A stretch of 64,000 nucleotides of DNA from Fodinibius sp052060035 (GTDB taxonomy: Bacteria > Bacteroidota > Rhodothermia > Balneolales > Balneolaceae): positions 248,001-312,000 of the forward strand of contig NZ_JBPOEA010000003.1 of the NCBI RefSeq assembly GCF_052060035.1. Reading direction: 5' to 3'. The notes below the pieces were generated by a model that was not told the origin of the DNA, did not search any database, and saw only the letters and a list, made by a program, of their open reading frames with translations. Positions within the stretch are counted from its first letter, which is position 1; each line of letters starts with the position of its first letter. Positions 51,976-60,557 of the stretch are shown here, piece by piece. Both the position numbers and the translations under genes were made by a program.

Positions 51976-54795
51976 TTGGATAAAAATGATCCGGAAATAT
52001 CGCTTTCTCCTCTCAATATAGTAGTCATTTACCTTATCGTTGCCGGAATCTGGATCGCCTTTACCGACCGAATGCTCGAATCATGGGTTACTGATCCCCA
52101 TGCGCTATCCATTTTACAAACCTATAAAGGCTGGTTCTATGTGTTGCTTACAGGTGCCGGCTTATATTGGCTGATTAAGAAACACGACCAGCAGCTTCAA
52201 AAAAAGGAAGTTCGACTCGAAAATTTGCTGGGCGAAGTCCAATCCGAAAAAGAGCTCAAGGACGTTTTATTTGAACGGATTCCCATTCTTATTACCATTT
52301 ACGACCCCGATCTGGAACAGTTCGAAGTCAACAGGGAATTTGAGAAAGTAATCGGATGGACAAATGAAGAAATTAAAGAAAAGAATATTGATTTATTAAA
52401 AGAAGTCTATCCCGATTTAGGAACCCGAAAAAATGCCGTTCAGTTTATGAACAATCCGGGTCTCGGCTGGAAAGAATTTACCATAACAACAAAAAACGGG
52501 CATCAAATACCAACAAGCTGGACTCAGATTCGATTAACGGATAACACCTCGGTGGGCATCGGTATCGACATGACCGACATTAAGGCTTCACAGGCTAAAA
52601 TTCGGGAATCACGGGAACTGCTCAAAAAGATTTTCGAAAGCCTGGAGTCGAGCCTTATTGTTGTTGATCCCCAAGACAGAACTATTGTTGACTGCAATAG
52701 TGCCACAGAAAAAATCTTCGGATACAGCCAAGACAAGCTTCTCGGAAGCTCCACAAAAATGCTTCACGTTGATGAGGAGAGTTACCAGAAATTTGATGAG
52801 ATGAGTGCTCAACCCCTTGCAAATAAAGGCGTTTTCCAAACCGAGTTCCAAATGCAAAAGAAGGACGGTACCGTTTTTTATTCCGATCATACGGTAACAC
52901 TGGTTTATGACGAGGATGGAGAAGTCAACAAAGTTGTTAGTGTGGTTAGAGATATTACCGAACGAAAAAAATCAGAAAAAGAACTTCAAAAACGAAAAGA
53001 GTTCATTGAAAAAACGATTCAGAATTTACCTATTGGCGTTGCAGTCAATAATATTGATAATGGAAAAGTTACATTAATTAATAAAAAGTTCACGGAAATT
53101 TACGGCTGGCCTCAGAAAACACTGAAAGATTTCGAGTCCTTTTTTAAGAAAGTTTATCCTGAGGAGGAATATAGACAACAAGTATTCGATATGGTTAATG
53201 CCGATATTGCTTCAGGAAATCCAGACCGTATGCAATGGAAGGGCATGCGAGTTACTACCCAAGAAGGGAAAGAACGGATTGTAAACGCTAAAAACATTCC
53301 CCTTTATGATCAAAACCTAATGATCTCTACCGTAGTTGATGTTACCGAACAAAAAGAACTTGAACAAGAATTAAAGAAAGAAAAACAGCGCTTTCAGCTT
53401 GTAGCAGAAACTACGAGCGATATTATCTGGGATCTGGATTTCAAGACTGAGGAATTATGGTGGAGTGAAGGATTTGAAGAAGTCTTGGGATATGAACGTC
53501 ATTCCCTAAAAGAAAATTATCAAAAATGGAGTGCTTACATCCACCCTGATGACAAGGATAAAATTACTGAAAGCTCGGAACAAGCGCTCAACTCCGCCTC
53601 CCGTAAGTGGAAAGAAGAATACCGCCTCATCAAAGCCGACGGCTCTATTGCCCACATGGTCGATCGGGCCATCATAATTCGGGATAACAATGGTAAAGCC
53701 ATCCGCATGGTGGGAACGATGGATGACATAACTGAGCGGCGCAAGGCTCAGAAAAAACTACGGGAATCCGAAGAAAAATACCGGCACCTGTTTGAGAACA
53801 ATCCCGAGCCCATGTGGATTTATAATCCCGAAACACTGGAGTTTATAGAGGTAAACAAATCTGCAATAAATCACTATGGATATACAGAAGAGGAATTCTT
53901 GAAGATGACTCTGCTTGATATTCGCCCCGAAGAAGATGCAGATGCCCTCAGAAAAAATGTGGAGCAAAATAAAGGTGAAAAATCCTACTCAGAAGAATGG
54001 GTTCACTTAAAAAAGGACGGAAGTCCTATTACAGTAGAACTCTCGGCCGCAGATGTTCAATATGGTAACCAAACCTACCGGTTAGTTCTGGTAAATGATA
54101 TAACCCAACAAAAACAAATGCAGGAAAAAATCATCCAGTCGCTTATTGAGGGCGAAGATCGGGAACGTAAACGTATTGCGCACGAACTACACGACGGCCT
54201 TGGACAATACCTGGTAGCCGCCAGCATGAACCTGCAATCCGCCAAAGCTGATATCGAAGAATTAAGCAATAAACGGCAAAACCAGTTTAAAACAGGCCTT
54301 TCGTTGCTGAAAAGTGCTCTTTCTGAAACCCGTAGCATTGCTCATAACTTAATGCCTAAAGCTATTGCGGATTACGGGCTTACCGCTGCCCTTGAAAACT
54401 TGGTTAATAACTTCAAGAAAAGCACTGATATTGAATTTAGCCTTACCCATAACTGTGATCAGCTAAAACTAAACAATCAGACTGAAATTAACATCTACCG
54501 TATTTTCCAGGAAATTATTACAAATGCCATCCGACATGCAGAATGCACAAAAATAGATATTCGATTGCAACTGAAAGACGATTCACTTACACTGATAATC
54601 AAAGATAATGGGATTGGGGCAAAACTGGATGAACAGGATGAGGAAACGGGCTTGGGATTACGAAGTATAAAAACAAGAGTTCGCAGCCTGAAAGGATCCC
54701 TTGATATTCATTCAGAGCCTGGCAAAGGGATGAAAACATGCATCACCATTCCAGAAATTGATAATCTAAAATCTAACAAAACGGATCATGGCTGA
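51976..54795 (+). CDS. Multi-PAS sensor histidine kinase, NarL/UhpB-type (HisKA_3)
   Basis: A 939-residue inner-membrane sensor kinase. Two membrane helices at about 13-30 and 50-66 are followed by a short coiled coil and five or so PAS/PAC units, each closing with DITE-like motifs (DMTDIKAS, DITERKKS, DVTEQKEL, DITERRKA, DITQQKQM). The dimerisation domain has RIAHELHDGLGQYL with phospho-acceptor His739. The HATPase_c domain shows NIYRIFQEIITNAIRHA and IKDNGIGA, then GLGLRSI. Translation must begin at a TTG (51976). The last eight bases overlap the response regulator gene, so the two form a cognate pair. Confidence 0.93.
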   Translation: MDKNDPEISLSPLNIVVIYLIVAGIWIAFTDRMLESWVTDPHALSILQTYKGWFYVLLTGAGLYWLIKKHDQQLQKKEVRLENLLGEVQSEKELKDVLFERIPILITIYDPDLEQFEVNREFEKVIGWTNEEIKEKNIDLLKEVYPDLGTRKNAVQFMNNPGLGWKEFTITTKNGHQIPTSWTQIRLTDNTSVGIGIDMTDIKASQAKIRESRELLKKIFESLESSLIVVDPQDRTIVDCNSATEKIFGYSQDKLLGSSTKMLHVDEESYQKFDEMSAQPLANKGVFQTEFQMQKKDGTVFYSDHTVTLVYDEDGEVNKVVSVVRDITERKKSEKELQKRKEFIEKTIQNLPIGVAVNNIDNGKVTLINKKFTEIYGWPQKTLKDFESFFKKVYPEEEYRQQVFDMVNADIASGNPDRMQWKGMRVTTQEGKERIVNAKNIPLYDQNLMISTVVDVTEQKELEQELKKEKQRFQLVAETTSDIIWDLDFKTEELWWSEGFEEVLGYERHSLKENYQKWSAYIHPDDKDKITESSEQALNSASRKWKEEYRLIKADGSIAHMVDRAIIIRDNNGKAIRMVGTMDDITERRKAQKKLRESEEKYRHLFENNPEPMWIYNPETLEFIEVNKSAINHYGYTEEEFLKMTLLDIRPEEDADALRKNVEQNKGEKSYSEEWVHLKKDGSPITVELSAADVQYGNQTYRLVLVNDITQQKQMQEKIIQSLIEGEDRERKRIAHELHDGLGQYLVAASMNLQSAKADIEELSNKRQNQFKTGLSLLKSALSETRSIAHNLMPKAIADYGLTAALENLVNNFKKSTDIEFSLTHNCDQLKLNNQTEINIYRIFQEIITNAIRHAECTKIDIRLQLKDDSLTLIIKDNGIGAKLDEQDEETGLGLRSIKTRVRSLKGSLDIHSEPGKGMKTCITIPEIDNLKSNKTDHG

Positions 54796-55441
54796 TATCA
54801 AAATTTTGATAGCGGATGACCATGACATTGTTCGCGATGGGATAAAAATGTTACTTGAGGATGAAGTAGGATTTTCTATTGTTGCCGAAGCTGAAAATGG
54901 CGTTAAAGCTATTGAATCCTGCGAAAAAGACGATGTCGATCTTATCATTATGGATATTAACATGCCCGAGATGAATGGTATTAAGGCGACCCAAAAAATC
55001 AAAGAATCGTTTCCGGAAGTTAAAGTTTTGGCGCTCACCATGATGGATGAAGATCAACATATTCGCCAAATGATTGAGGCCGGAGCATCGGGCTATATCC
55101 TTAAGAGTTCCGACAAAATTGAACTTGTTGATGCCATTAAAACAATATTAGATGGCAAACACTATTTCAGTGAAGATGCCACCCAAAGTGTGATGATGGA
55201 CCTTGTAAAAGGTACAACAAAAAAAGACCATACTGATCCCGGAAATATTACCGATCGAGAAAAAGAAGTACTTGAACTGATTGTAGAACAGTATACCAAT
55301 CAAGAAATTGCCGATGAACTTTTTATAAGCTCACGGACGGTTGATGCCCATCGCCGAAACCTGCTGCAAAAAACGGGTGCTAAGAATACGGCCGGCCTTG
55401 TTACCTATGCCATCAAACATGATTTGGTAGACATCCAATAG
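54788..55441 (+). CDS. LuxR/NarL-family response regulator
   Basis: A two-domain transcription regulator of 217 residues. The receiver domain has the acidic pair Asp10/Asp11, phospho-acceptor Asp56 in LIIMDINMP, Thr84 and Lys106 (YILKSS), all intact. The C-terminal GerE/LuxR helix-turn-helix reads LTDREKEVLELI-like (ITDREKEVLELIVEQYTNQEIADELFIS, given here as key parts) and SSRTVDAHRRNLLQKTGAKN. Its start overlaps the kinase stop by eight bases. The partner kinase at 51976 is the expected phosphodonor. Target genes are unknown; a GGGTGTG/CACACCC hairpin follows at 55454-55478. Confidence 0.95.
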   Translation: MADIKILIADDHDIVRDGIKMLLEDEVGFSIVAEAENGVKAIESCEKDDVDLIIMDINMPEMNGIKATQKIKESFPEVKVLALTMMDEDQHIRQMIEAGASGYILKSSDKIELVDAIKTILDGKHYFSEDATQSVMMDLVKGTTKKDHTDPGNITDREKEVLELIVEQYTNQEIADELFISSRTVDAHRRNLLQKTGAKNTAGLVTYAIKHDLVDIQ

Positions 55442-55453
55442 ATTTCGCTATCT

Positions 55454-55481
55454 GGGTGTGGTACGCTCGCACACACCCTTT
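55454..55481 (+). terminator. Hairpin after the LuxR-type regulator, possible terminator
   Basis: GGGTGTG (55454-55460) pairs with CACACCC (55472-55478) across an 11-base loop. Only TTTG follows, so termination would be weak. Confidence 0.4.
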
Positions 55482-55517
55482 GTACCATTCCCTTCCATAT
55501 CTATTTTTCCTTCCTTT

Positions 55518-55555
55518 ATATAGGCTTTTTCACCTATATCAAAAATAGGCTTTTT
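55518..55555 (+). promoter_or_regulatory. Inverted repeat and TAGGCTTTTT repeats upstream of the receiver-like gene
   Basis: ATATAGG-N8-CCTATAT at 55518-55539 is a perfect 7-bp inverted repeat. The 10-mer TAGGCTTTTT occurs at 55521-55530 and 55546-55555, and again at 56040-56049 upstream of the next kinase gene. The last two copies lie 72 and 74 bases before their respective start codons. Confidence 0.45.
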
Positions 55556-55617
55556 AAGTCATACCCATACCCTGTGAAAAATAGTAGGTTTAGCTATATC
55601 ATCTAAAACACAACGGC

Positions 55618-56007
55618 ATGCAGATATTACTCGTTGGCAAAACATCTTCTATTACTACTACTATAAAATCGATGCTCAAATCGATGGATAATTGGTCGGT
55701 ACAGCTACATTCAGACTTAAATACCTTGGATAGATACGAAGAAGAAAAATCTGAATTTGACCTTCTCATTACCAATTTGGAGGATTTTGACAAAGCTTCT
55801 ACCAAAATTGTTGCTCAAATTCGTACCCATTTCCCCGAAACCCCATTACTTGTCATTCACTCATACCTTGACAATATGCTTATTAAGCCGATAATTAATG
55901 CTGGGGCTACGGGCTACATCCGTAACAATCTTTCGGAAGATCAGCTAATTGAAGTAACACAGAAAGTCGCCTCAGGTACTAAGTACATCATTGCGAAAAC
56001 TACCTAA
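55618..56007 (+). CDS. Degenerate receiver-domain protein (pseudo-receiver)
   Basis: A 129-residue stand-alone protein with the CheY-like pattern of alternating strands and helices. FDLLITNLEDFD aligns with the usual phospho-acceptor strand, but the acceptor Asp is replaced by Asn53. The N-terminal acidic pair is also missing (LLVGKTSS), and the conserved Lys after the fifth strand is not preserved (GATGYIRNN). It therefore probably cannot be phosphorylated and may act through protein contacts. It lies 106 bases before a second PAS kinase and shares an upstream 10-mer with it. Confidence 0.8.
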   Translation: MQILLVGKTSSITTTIKSMLKSMDNWSVQLHSDLNTLDRYEEEKSEFDLLITNLEDFDKASTKIVAQIRTHFPETPLLVIHSYLDNMLIKPIINAGATGYIRNNLSEDQLIEVTQKVASGTKYIIAKTT

Positions 56008-56113
56008 AACGCAATACGTCTTAAAAGGTATTTAAAATTTAGGCTTTTTAGGTGTTTTGCAGGCACTTAGAAATGATGATTTTATTGCCGCATATTCATT
56101 CATCCCAAATATT

Positions 56114-58297
56114 ATGGCTGATTCAAATTTCTCAGACGTCAATATAACAACAACATTTCTTGATAGCCTGCTTGCACATGTTGCTATTGTTGATGGGAGT
56201 GGCATTGTTATAGATTATAATGAAGCATGGCAAAATTTTGATGATGCATCTACCGTAATTAAGCGTCCCGATACTGGCGTAAATTATTTTGAAATTCTGC
56301 AGAAGGCGATCGAGATGGGAGATGACTATGCCCTCAAATTTCTATTGGGATTAAAGAAAGTTTTAAATGGAGACACAAAGTCTTTTTCGCTGACCTATCC
56401 CCTAAAGACTGATACAAATTCGTTTTGGTTTAACGTGACCATTCGTCCCTGCAACGATAATCATTCGCATTTTTTGATGATGCACGAGGATATCACCGCC
56501 TCAATGCACGCCAAATACGAAAAAAAGGAGCATGAAGATCGCTTTCAGGTCAAATTCAAGCAAAGCCTTGATGGTATATTTATCACGGATGCCGAGGGGA
56601 ATATTTTGGAAGCCAATCAAATGGCCTGTGATATGTTAAAATGGAACCAGCATGAGCTTGTCGAACGTTCTCTTGAATCAGTAATAAATAGTCAAGATCC
56701 TAATTACCGATCAGCTTTAGAACAGCGAAAAAAATCTGGGACCTATGCCCTGGAGCTGGATTTTATTGATAAACAAGGCAATATTATTCCTACCGAAACA
56801 ACCTCGAGGACGTATAGAAACCCCGAAGGTAAGCTGCGCGCTATTATCACCTTTCGTGATATTAGCCGTCGCAAAGAAATAGAACGTGATCTCATCAAAA
56901 CCGAACAATTTGCTAAATCTGCCTTAAACAGCATCCCAGGCATATTTTTTGTAATTGATCGAAGGGGCAATTTCATGCGGTGGAATGAAAACATGATAAC
57001 AACTCTGGGATATAGTGCTGAGGAATTAAGCCGTTTGAAAGCTTCTGATTTTGTTATTGATGACTATAAAGAACAAGTACCTTTAATGATCCAGCACTGT
57101 ATTGAGGAAGGGGAAATATCTATTGAAACAAAATTAATTGGTAAAAATGAACATATAAAAGACTATTCCATTTTTGCCAAACGCTTTGTTGAAGATGGTA
57201 CAGTATATATTGCAGCTACCGGCATTGATATTACCGACCGCAAAAAGATAGAACGCGAAAATCGCCGCCATCAAATTATGATGGAACAGCTTTTTGATAA
57301 TGCTCCGGTGGGCATTACCATCGTCGATAATAACAACAACATCCAAAAAGTTAACAATAGCTTTGAAAATATCTTTGGATACACTCAGAAAGAGTCTCTT
57401 GGGCAAGATATCGATACCCTGTTGGCTCCCAAAAACATGCAGGATGAAGCCAATGCATTATCAATAGCAACTCAAAAGGGAGAAAGTCTGCAAACGGAGA
57501 CAATTCGAATTAATAAGTCGGGAGAAGAAGTTCCGGTGTTAATCGGTAGCGTTCCCGTTAAGTTGGAAGATGATATTATTGCCATCTACGGCATGTATGT
57601 CGATGTTTCTACCCAGCACAACTACCGCGAAAGAATTAAACAAACCCTACAAGAAAAAGAAGCCCTTCTCGCAGAGTTACATCACCGGGTCAAAAACAAC
57701 TTGGCCCTCATCAACAGCCTGGTAGAGCTTCAACTTTTTGAAGCAAACAGCAAAAGGTTGAAAGAAGAACTGCAGGATATTAAAAATCGCATTATGGCGA
57801 TTGCTACTACCCACGAGGTGCTGTATCAGAATGGGAGTTTAACAAGAATTCCCTTTAACAACTTTCTGCAAGAATTTGTGAATACCCGATTCGTTCAACA
57901 CCAAAAAGATGCTAATAATGTTGTAATTAATTCACCCACTCAAGAACTCTTCCTAAACATTAACCAATCTATTCCAATCGGATTGTTGTTTAATGAGCTC
58001 TTTACACTAATATGTAATTTTTCTGACGAAGGCGAACGTTGCTCCATCGATATCCGGTTACGCGAATACGGTAAAAAAGTACATCTGATTATTGAAGGAA
58101 TCCAAATCATCAACTGCCCCGAAGAAGTTAAAAACAACAAATCACTACATAATATCCTGATAGATACACTGGTTATGCAACTTGGTGGTACGCTTATTTG
58201 GCCCAACCCGGGAAGTGAATATCAAAAATTCGAGTTTATCTTTACCAAAGAAAATAGCTCCAGTCCGGCAAGTGAATACCTCGAAGTAGCTGAATAG
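56114..58297 (+). CDS. PAS-domain histidine kinase of the HisKA_2 type, ATP-binding domain atypical
   Basis: A 727-residue soluble sensor kinase-like protein without membrane helices. Four PAS/PAC units (about 10-130, 140-275, 275-395 and 395-510) end in motifs such as DISRRKEI and DITDRKKI. The HisKA_2 domain reads LLAELHHRVKNNLALINSLVELQ with His523/His524. The last 150 residues have the HATPase position, but the N-box is NELFTLICNF. The G1 box, normally DNGxG, reads IIEGIQIINCPEE, lacking the Asp that binds adenine. I use the ATG at 56114 instead of an upstream TTG. A terminator follows. Confidence 0.87.
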   Translation: MADSNFSDVNITTTFLDSLLAHVAIVDGSGIVIDYNEAWQNFDDASTVIKRPDTGVNYFEILQKAIEMGDDYALKFLLGLKKVLNGDTKSFSLTYPLKTDTNSFWFNVTIRPCNDNHSHFLMMHEDITASMHAKYEKKEHEDRFQVKFKQSLDGIFITDAEGNILEANQMACDMLKWNQHELVERSLESVINSQDPNYRSALEQRKKSGTYALELDFIDKQGNIIPTETTSRTYRNPEGKLRAIITFRDISRRKEIERDLIKTEQFAKSALNSIPGIFFVIDRRGNFMRWNENMITTLGYSAEELSRLKASDFVIDDYKEQVPLMIQHCIEEGEISIETKLIGKNEHIKDYSIFAKRFVEDGTVYIAATGIDITDRKKIERENRRHQIMMEQLFDNAPVGITIVDNNNNIQKVNNSFENIFGYTQKESLGQDIDTLLAPKNMQDEANALSIATQKGESLQTETIRINKSGEEVPVLIGSVPVKLEDDIIAIYGMYVDVSTQHNYRERIKQTLQEKEALLAELHHRVKNNLALINSLVELQLFEANSKRLKEELQDIKNRIMAIATTHEVLYQNGSLTRIPFNNFLQEFVNTRFVQHQKDANNVVINSPTQELFLNINQSIPIGLLFNELFTLICNFSDEGERCSIDIRLREYGKKVHLIIEGIQIINCPEEVKNNKSLHNILIDTLVMQLGGTLIWPNPGSEYQKFEFIFTKENSSSPASEYLEVAE

Positions 58298-58368
58298 CAA
58301 TTTTTTTTAACACACTATGGATATATTCTGATCTACAGTCTATTACAATGGCTCACACAATCCCCATT

Positions 58369-58400
58369 AAAGGCAGATCTAACCAAAGGTCTGCCTTTTA
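58369..58400 (+). terminator. Terminator after the second kinase gene
   Basis: AAAGGCAGA (58369-58377) pairs with TCTGCCTTT (58390-58398) with a 12-base loop. T-rich DNA follows. Confidence 0.75.
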
Positions 58401-58488
58401 ATTTTGATTGAAAACGATCAATATCTCATTTCTCAATAAATATTTATCACAAATGGGTTTTTGTCGGTCAATGTTTATCATAAACCTG

Positions 58489-60369
58489 ATGAATGAATTT
58501 ATCCAAAGAGTTTGGCAATCAACCCTTGTTCGTTCTACCTGGCGACGAGTAATCCATCTCTGGAAGCCAATGTTAGCGTGGACTATACTCGTATGGGGCA
58601 TCATTGCTATTATTTTAGCCCCTGCTTCGTCTGCCGTATTAGGCCTGGATTTTTTTCGCAGCGGGCAACTTGTAGTCGGTAATGAACAACTCCTTTCCTG
58701 GATGCTATCACCCGTTGGTGCAAGCTATATACTGTTGGGAGCTGCCCTCACCCTCACCGGATGGATTCTTTGGTTTGTAGGGCTTTTCCAGATTGTGGCC
58801 GATGACATTAATAAGCAAACTGTGGATTTTCGAAATATTATATATCGTATCCTCAGCAAAACGTATCAATTATTCCGGTTGTGCTTGTTTATTGTAGCAA
58901 TAGGCTTACTCCTTTTATTACCACTGGCGGGAGGCTTAGCATTAGTTTATGAACTACTATTGGATAACTATGATATTAACTACTACCTCTCGGCAACTCC
59001 GGTTGAATGGCACATTACGATCATTACATCTGTTGTATGGTTTTTAATCTGGCTATCGGGCATTATTTATCTGGCCGGTCGATTTCTGTTTGCGCTGCCC
59101 ATGTATCTGCACAGTCAAAAATCCATTAGAGAATCATTAAGGTACGTCTGGGAAACTGGTGCCCAAAAAGCTAACAAACGGCTGAAATCCATTCTTGCTA
59201 CCATCAGCTTTTGGGTGCTGATTCGATTTATAGCAGATGCCGTTCTTTTGGCTGCATCCTTTTGGATAATCAGTTGGATAAGCGACTTCGCAAATGAGGT
59301 GCGCATCATCGCACTTGCAACAGGCATCTATCTTATGGCTTCGCTATTGCTCGATACCCTGCTCTCATTTCTGGGATTTTCGTACGTATCAACACTTATC
59401 ACAAAACTATACTTTCAGGATTTTCAACAGCTCAACGGTCCTTCGGCCCCACGTTCTCGATACAAATTCAGAAGACTTGGCTCCAAGATAAAAAAGGTCT
59501 TCCGTCCCCAATTTCTTTTACCGTTGGTGGGTGGTATTGCTTTTATCAGCTTTTTTTTCAGCGGATATTTGATCGAACAGATCCCAAAAACAAACAGCAG
59601 CCAGGTTAACATAGCAGCTCACCGTGCCGGTCCGTCACCAGCGCCCGAGAATACGCTACAAGCCCTTGAGTTAACCATGCAAACCAAAGCTGAATGGGCC
59701 GAGATCGATGTTCAGCTAAGCCGCGACAGCGTCGTTGTGGTGGCACACGACGTTGACCTTATGCGTATTGCCGGTAATCCGGTCACTATCTCAGAAACGG
59801 ACTATAAGCACTTGCAGAAAATTCTTGGGAAGGCCTATGCTCACGATAGAAGTATCCAGCAGAGGATACATACACTGGATGATTTCTTAGCTGCAAGCCA
59901 TGGCAATATTGGACTGATGATTGAGCTAAAGCAAACTACAGAAGTCTTAGCTCATAAAGTTATTGAGGCTATAAATGACCATGGGATGGAGAGTAAAGTC
60001 ATGATTATGTCTCTGGACCTGGATACTATTCGGCTTATACAAAAAATAGCACCTGATATTACCATAGGCTATGTTTCCGCTATTTCGATAGGTGACAAAA
60101 GTCAACTCCCCGTAGATCTATTGGCCATAAACCATAGAGCAATTACAACTTCACTCATCAATAAAACAAAACAACAAGGAATAAAAGTCTATGCTTGGAC
60201 GGTCAATCGTGCCAATATTATGGCAAAAATGATTGAATATAATGTAGATGGCATCATTACTGACAAACCGAAACTTGCTGTCCAGATACGAGAAGAACTG
60301 CAAAACTTATCTGCGACCGAACGGCTTCTGCTACAATTCAATCAGCTAATAGATGTAAAAATAGACTAG
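58489..60369 (+). CDS. Glycerophosphodiester phosphodiesterase with N-terminal membrane domain
   Basis: A 626-residue protein that should hydrolyse glycerophosphodiesters to glycerol 3-phosphate and an alcohol. The N-terminal half (to about residue 350) has some seven or eight membrane helices of the GDPD membrane-domain type. The C-terminal TIM-barrel GDPD domain starts with NIAAHRAGPSPAPENT. His378 is the first catalytic His, Glu405 and Asp407 (AEIDVQ) are metal ligands, and His420 (VVAHD) is the second catalytic His. The Met at 58489 is preferred; earlier in-frame starts add a non-hydrophobic extension. Flanks hold no phospholipid genes. Confidence 0.9.
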   Translation: MNEFIQRVWQSTLVRSTWRRVIHLWKPMLAWTILVWGIIAIILAPASSAVLGLDFFRSGQLVVGNEQLLSWMLSPVGASYILLGAALTLTGWILWFVGLFQIVADDINKQTVDFRNIIYRILSKTYQLFRLCLFIVAIGLLLLLPLAGGLALVYELLLDNYDINYYLSATPVEWHITIITSVVWFLIWLSGIIYLAGRFLFALPMYLHSQKSIRESLRYVWETGAQKANKRLKSILATISFWVLIRFIADAVLLAASFWIISWISDFANEVRIIALATGIYLMASLLLDTLLSFLGFSYVSTLITKLYFQDFQQLNGPSAPRSRYKFRRLGSKIKKVFRPQFLLPLVGGIAFISFFFSGYLIEQIPKTNSSQVNIAAHRAGPSPAPENTLQALELTMQTKAEWAEIDVQLSRDSVVVVAHDVDLMRIAGNPVTISETDYKHLQKILGKAYAHDRSIQQRIHTLDDFLAASHGNIGLMIELKQTTEVLAHKVIEAINDHGMESKVMIMSLDLDTIRLIQKIAPDITIGYVSAISIGDKSQLPVDLLAINHRAITTSLINKTKQQGIKVYAWTVNRANIMAKMIEYNVDGIITDKPKLAVQIREELQNLSATERLLLQFNQLIDVKID

Positions 60370-60557
60370 CATATCAAAACACTAATAGTAATCGTTTTTC
60401 TCCAGTAATATACCCTCCAAAAATTACTGATTTTTACGTTCCTGTATTTGATTCTGTTTGAAATCTCTTACATAATGGGGTTTATAAAGATAATTATGTT
60501 TTAAAAGTATATTCATCAGCCAAAAAGCTACTCGCACTTTAAATAAACCATCATATT

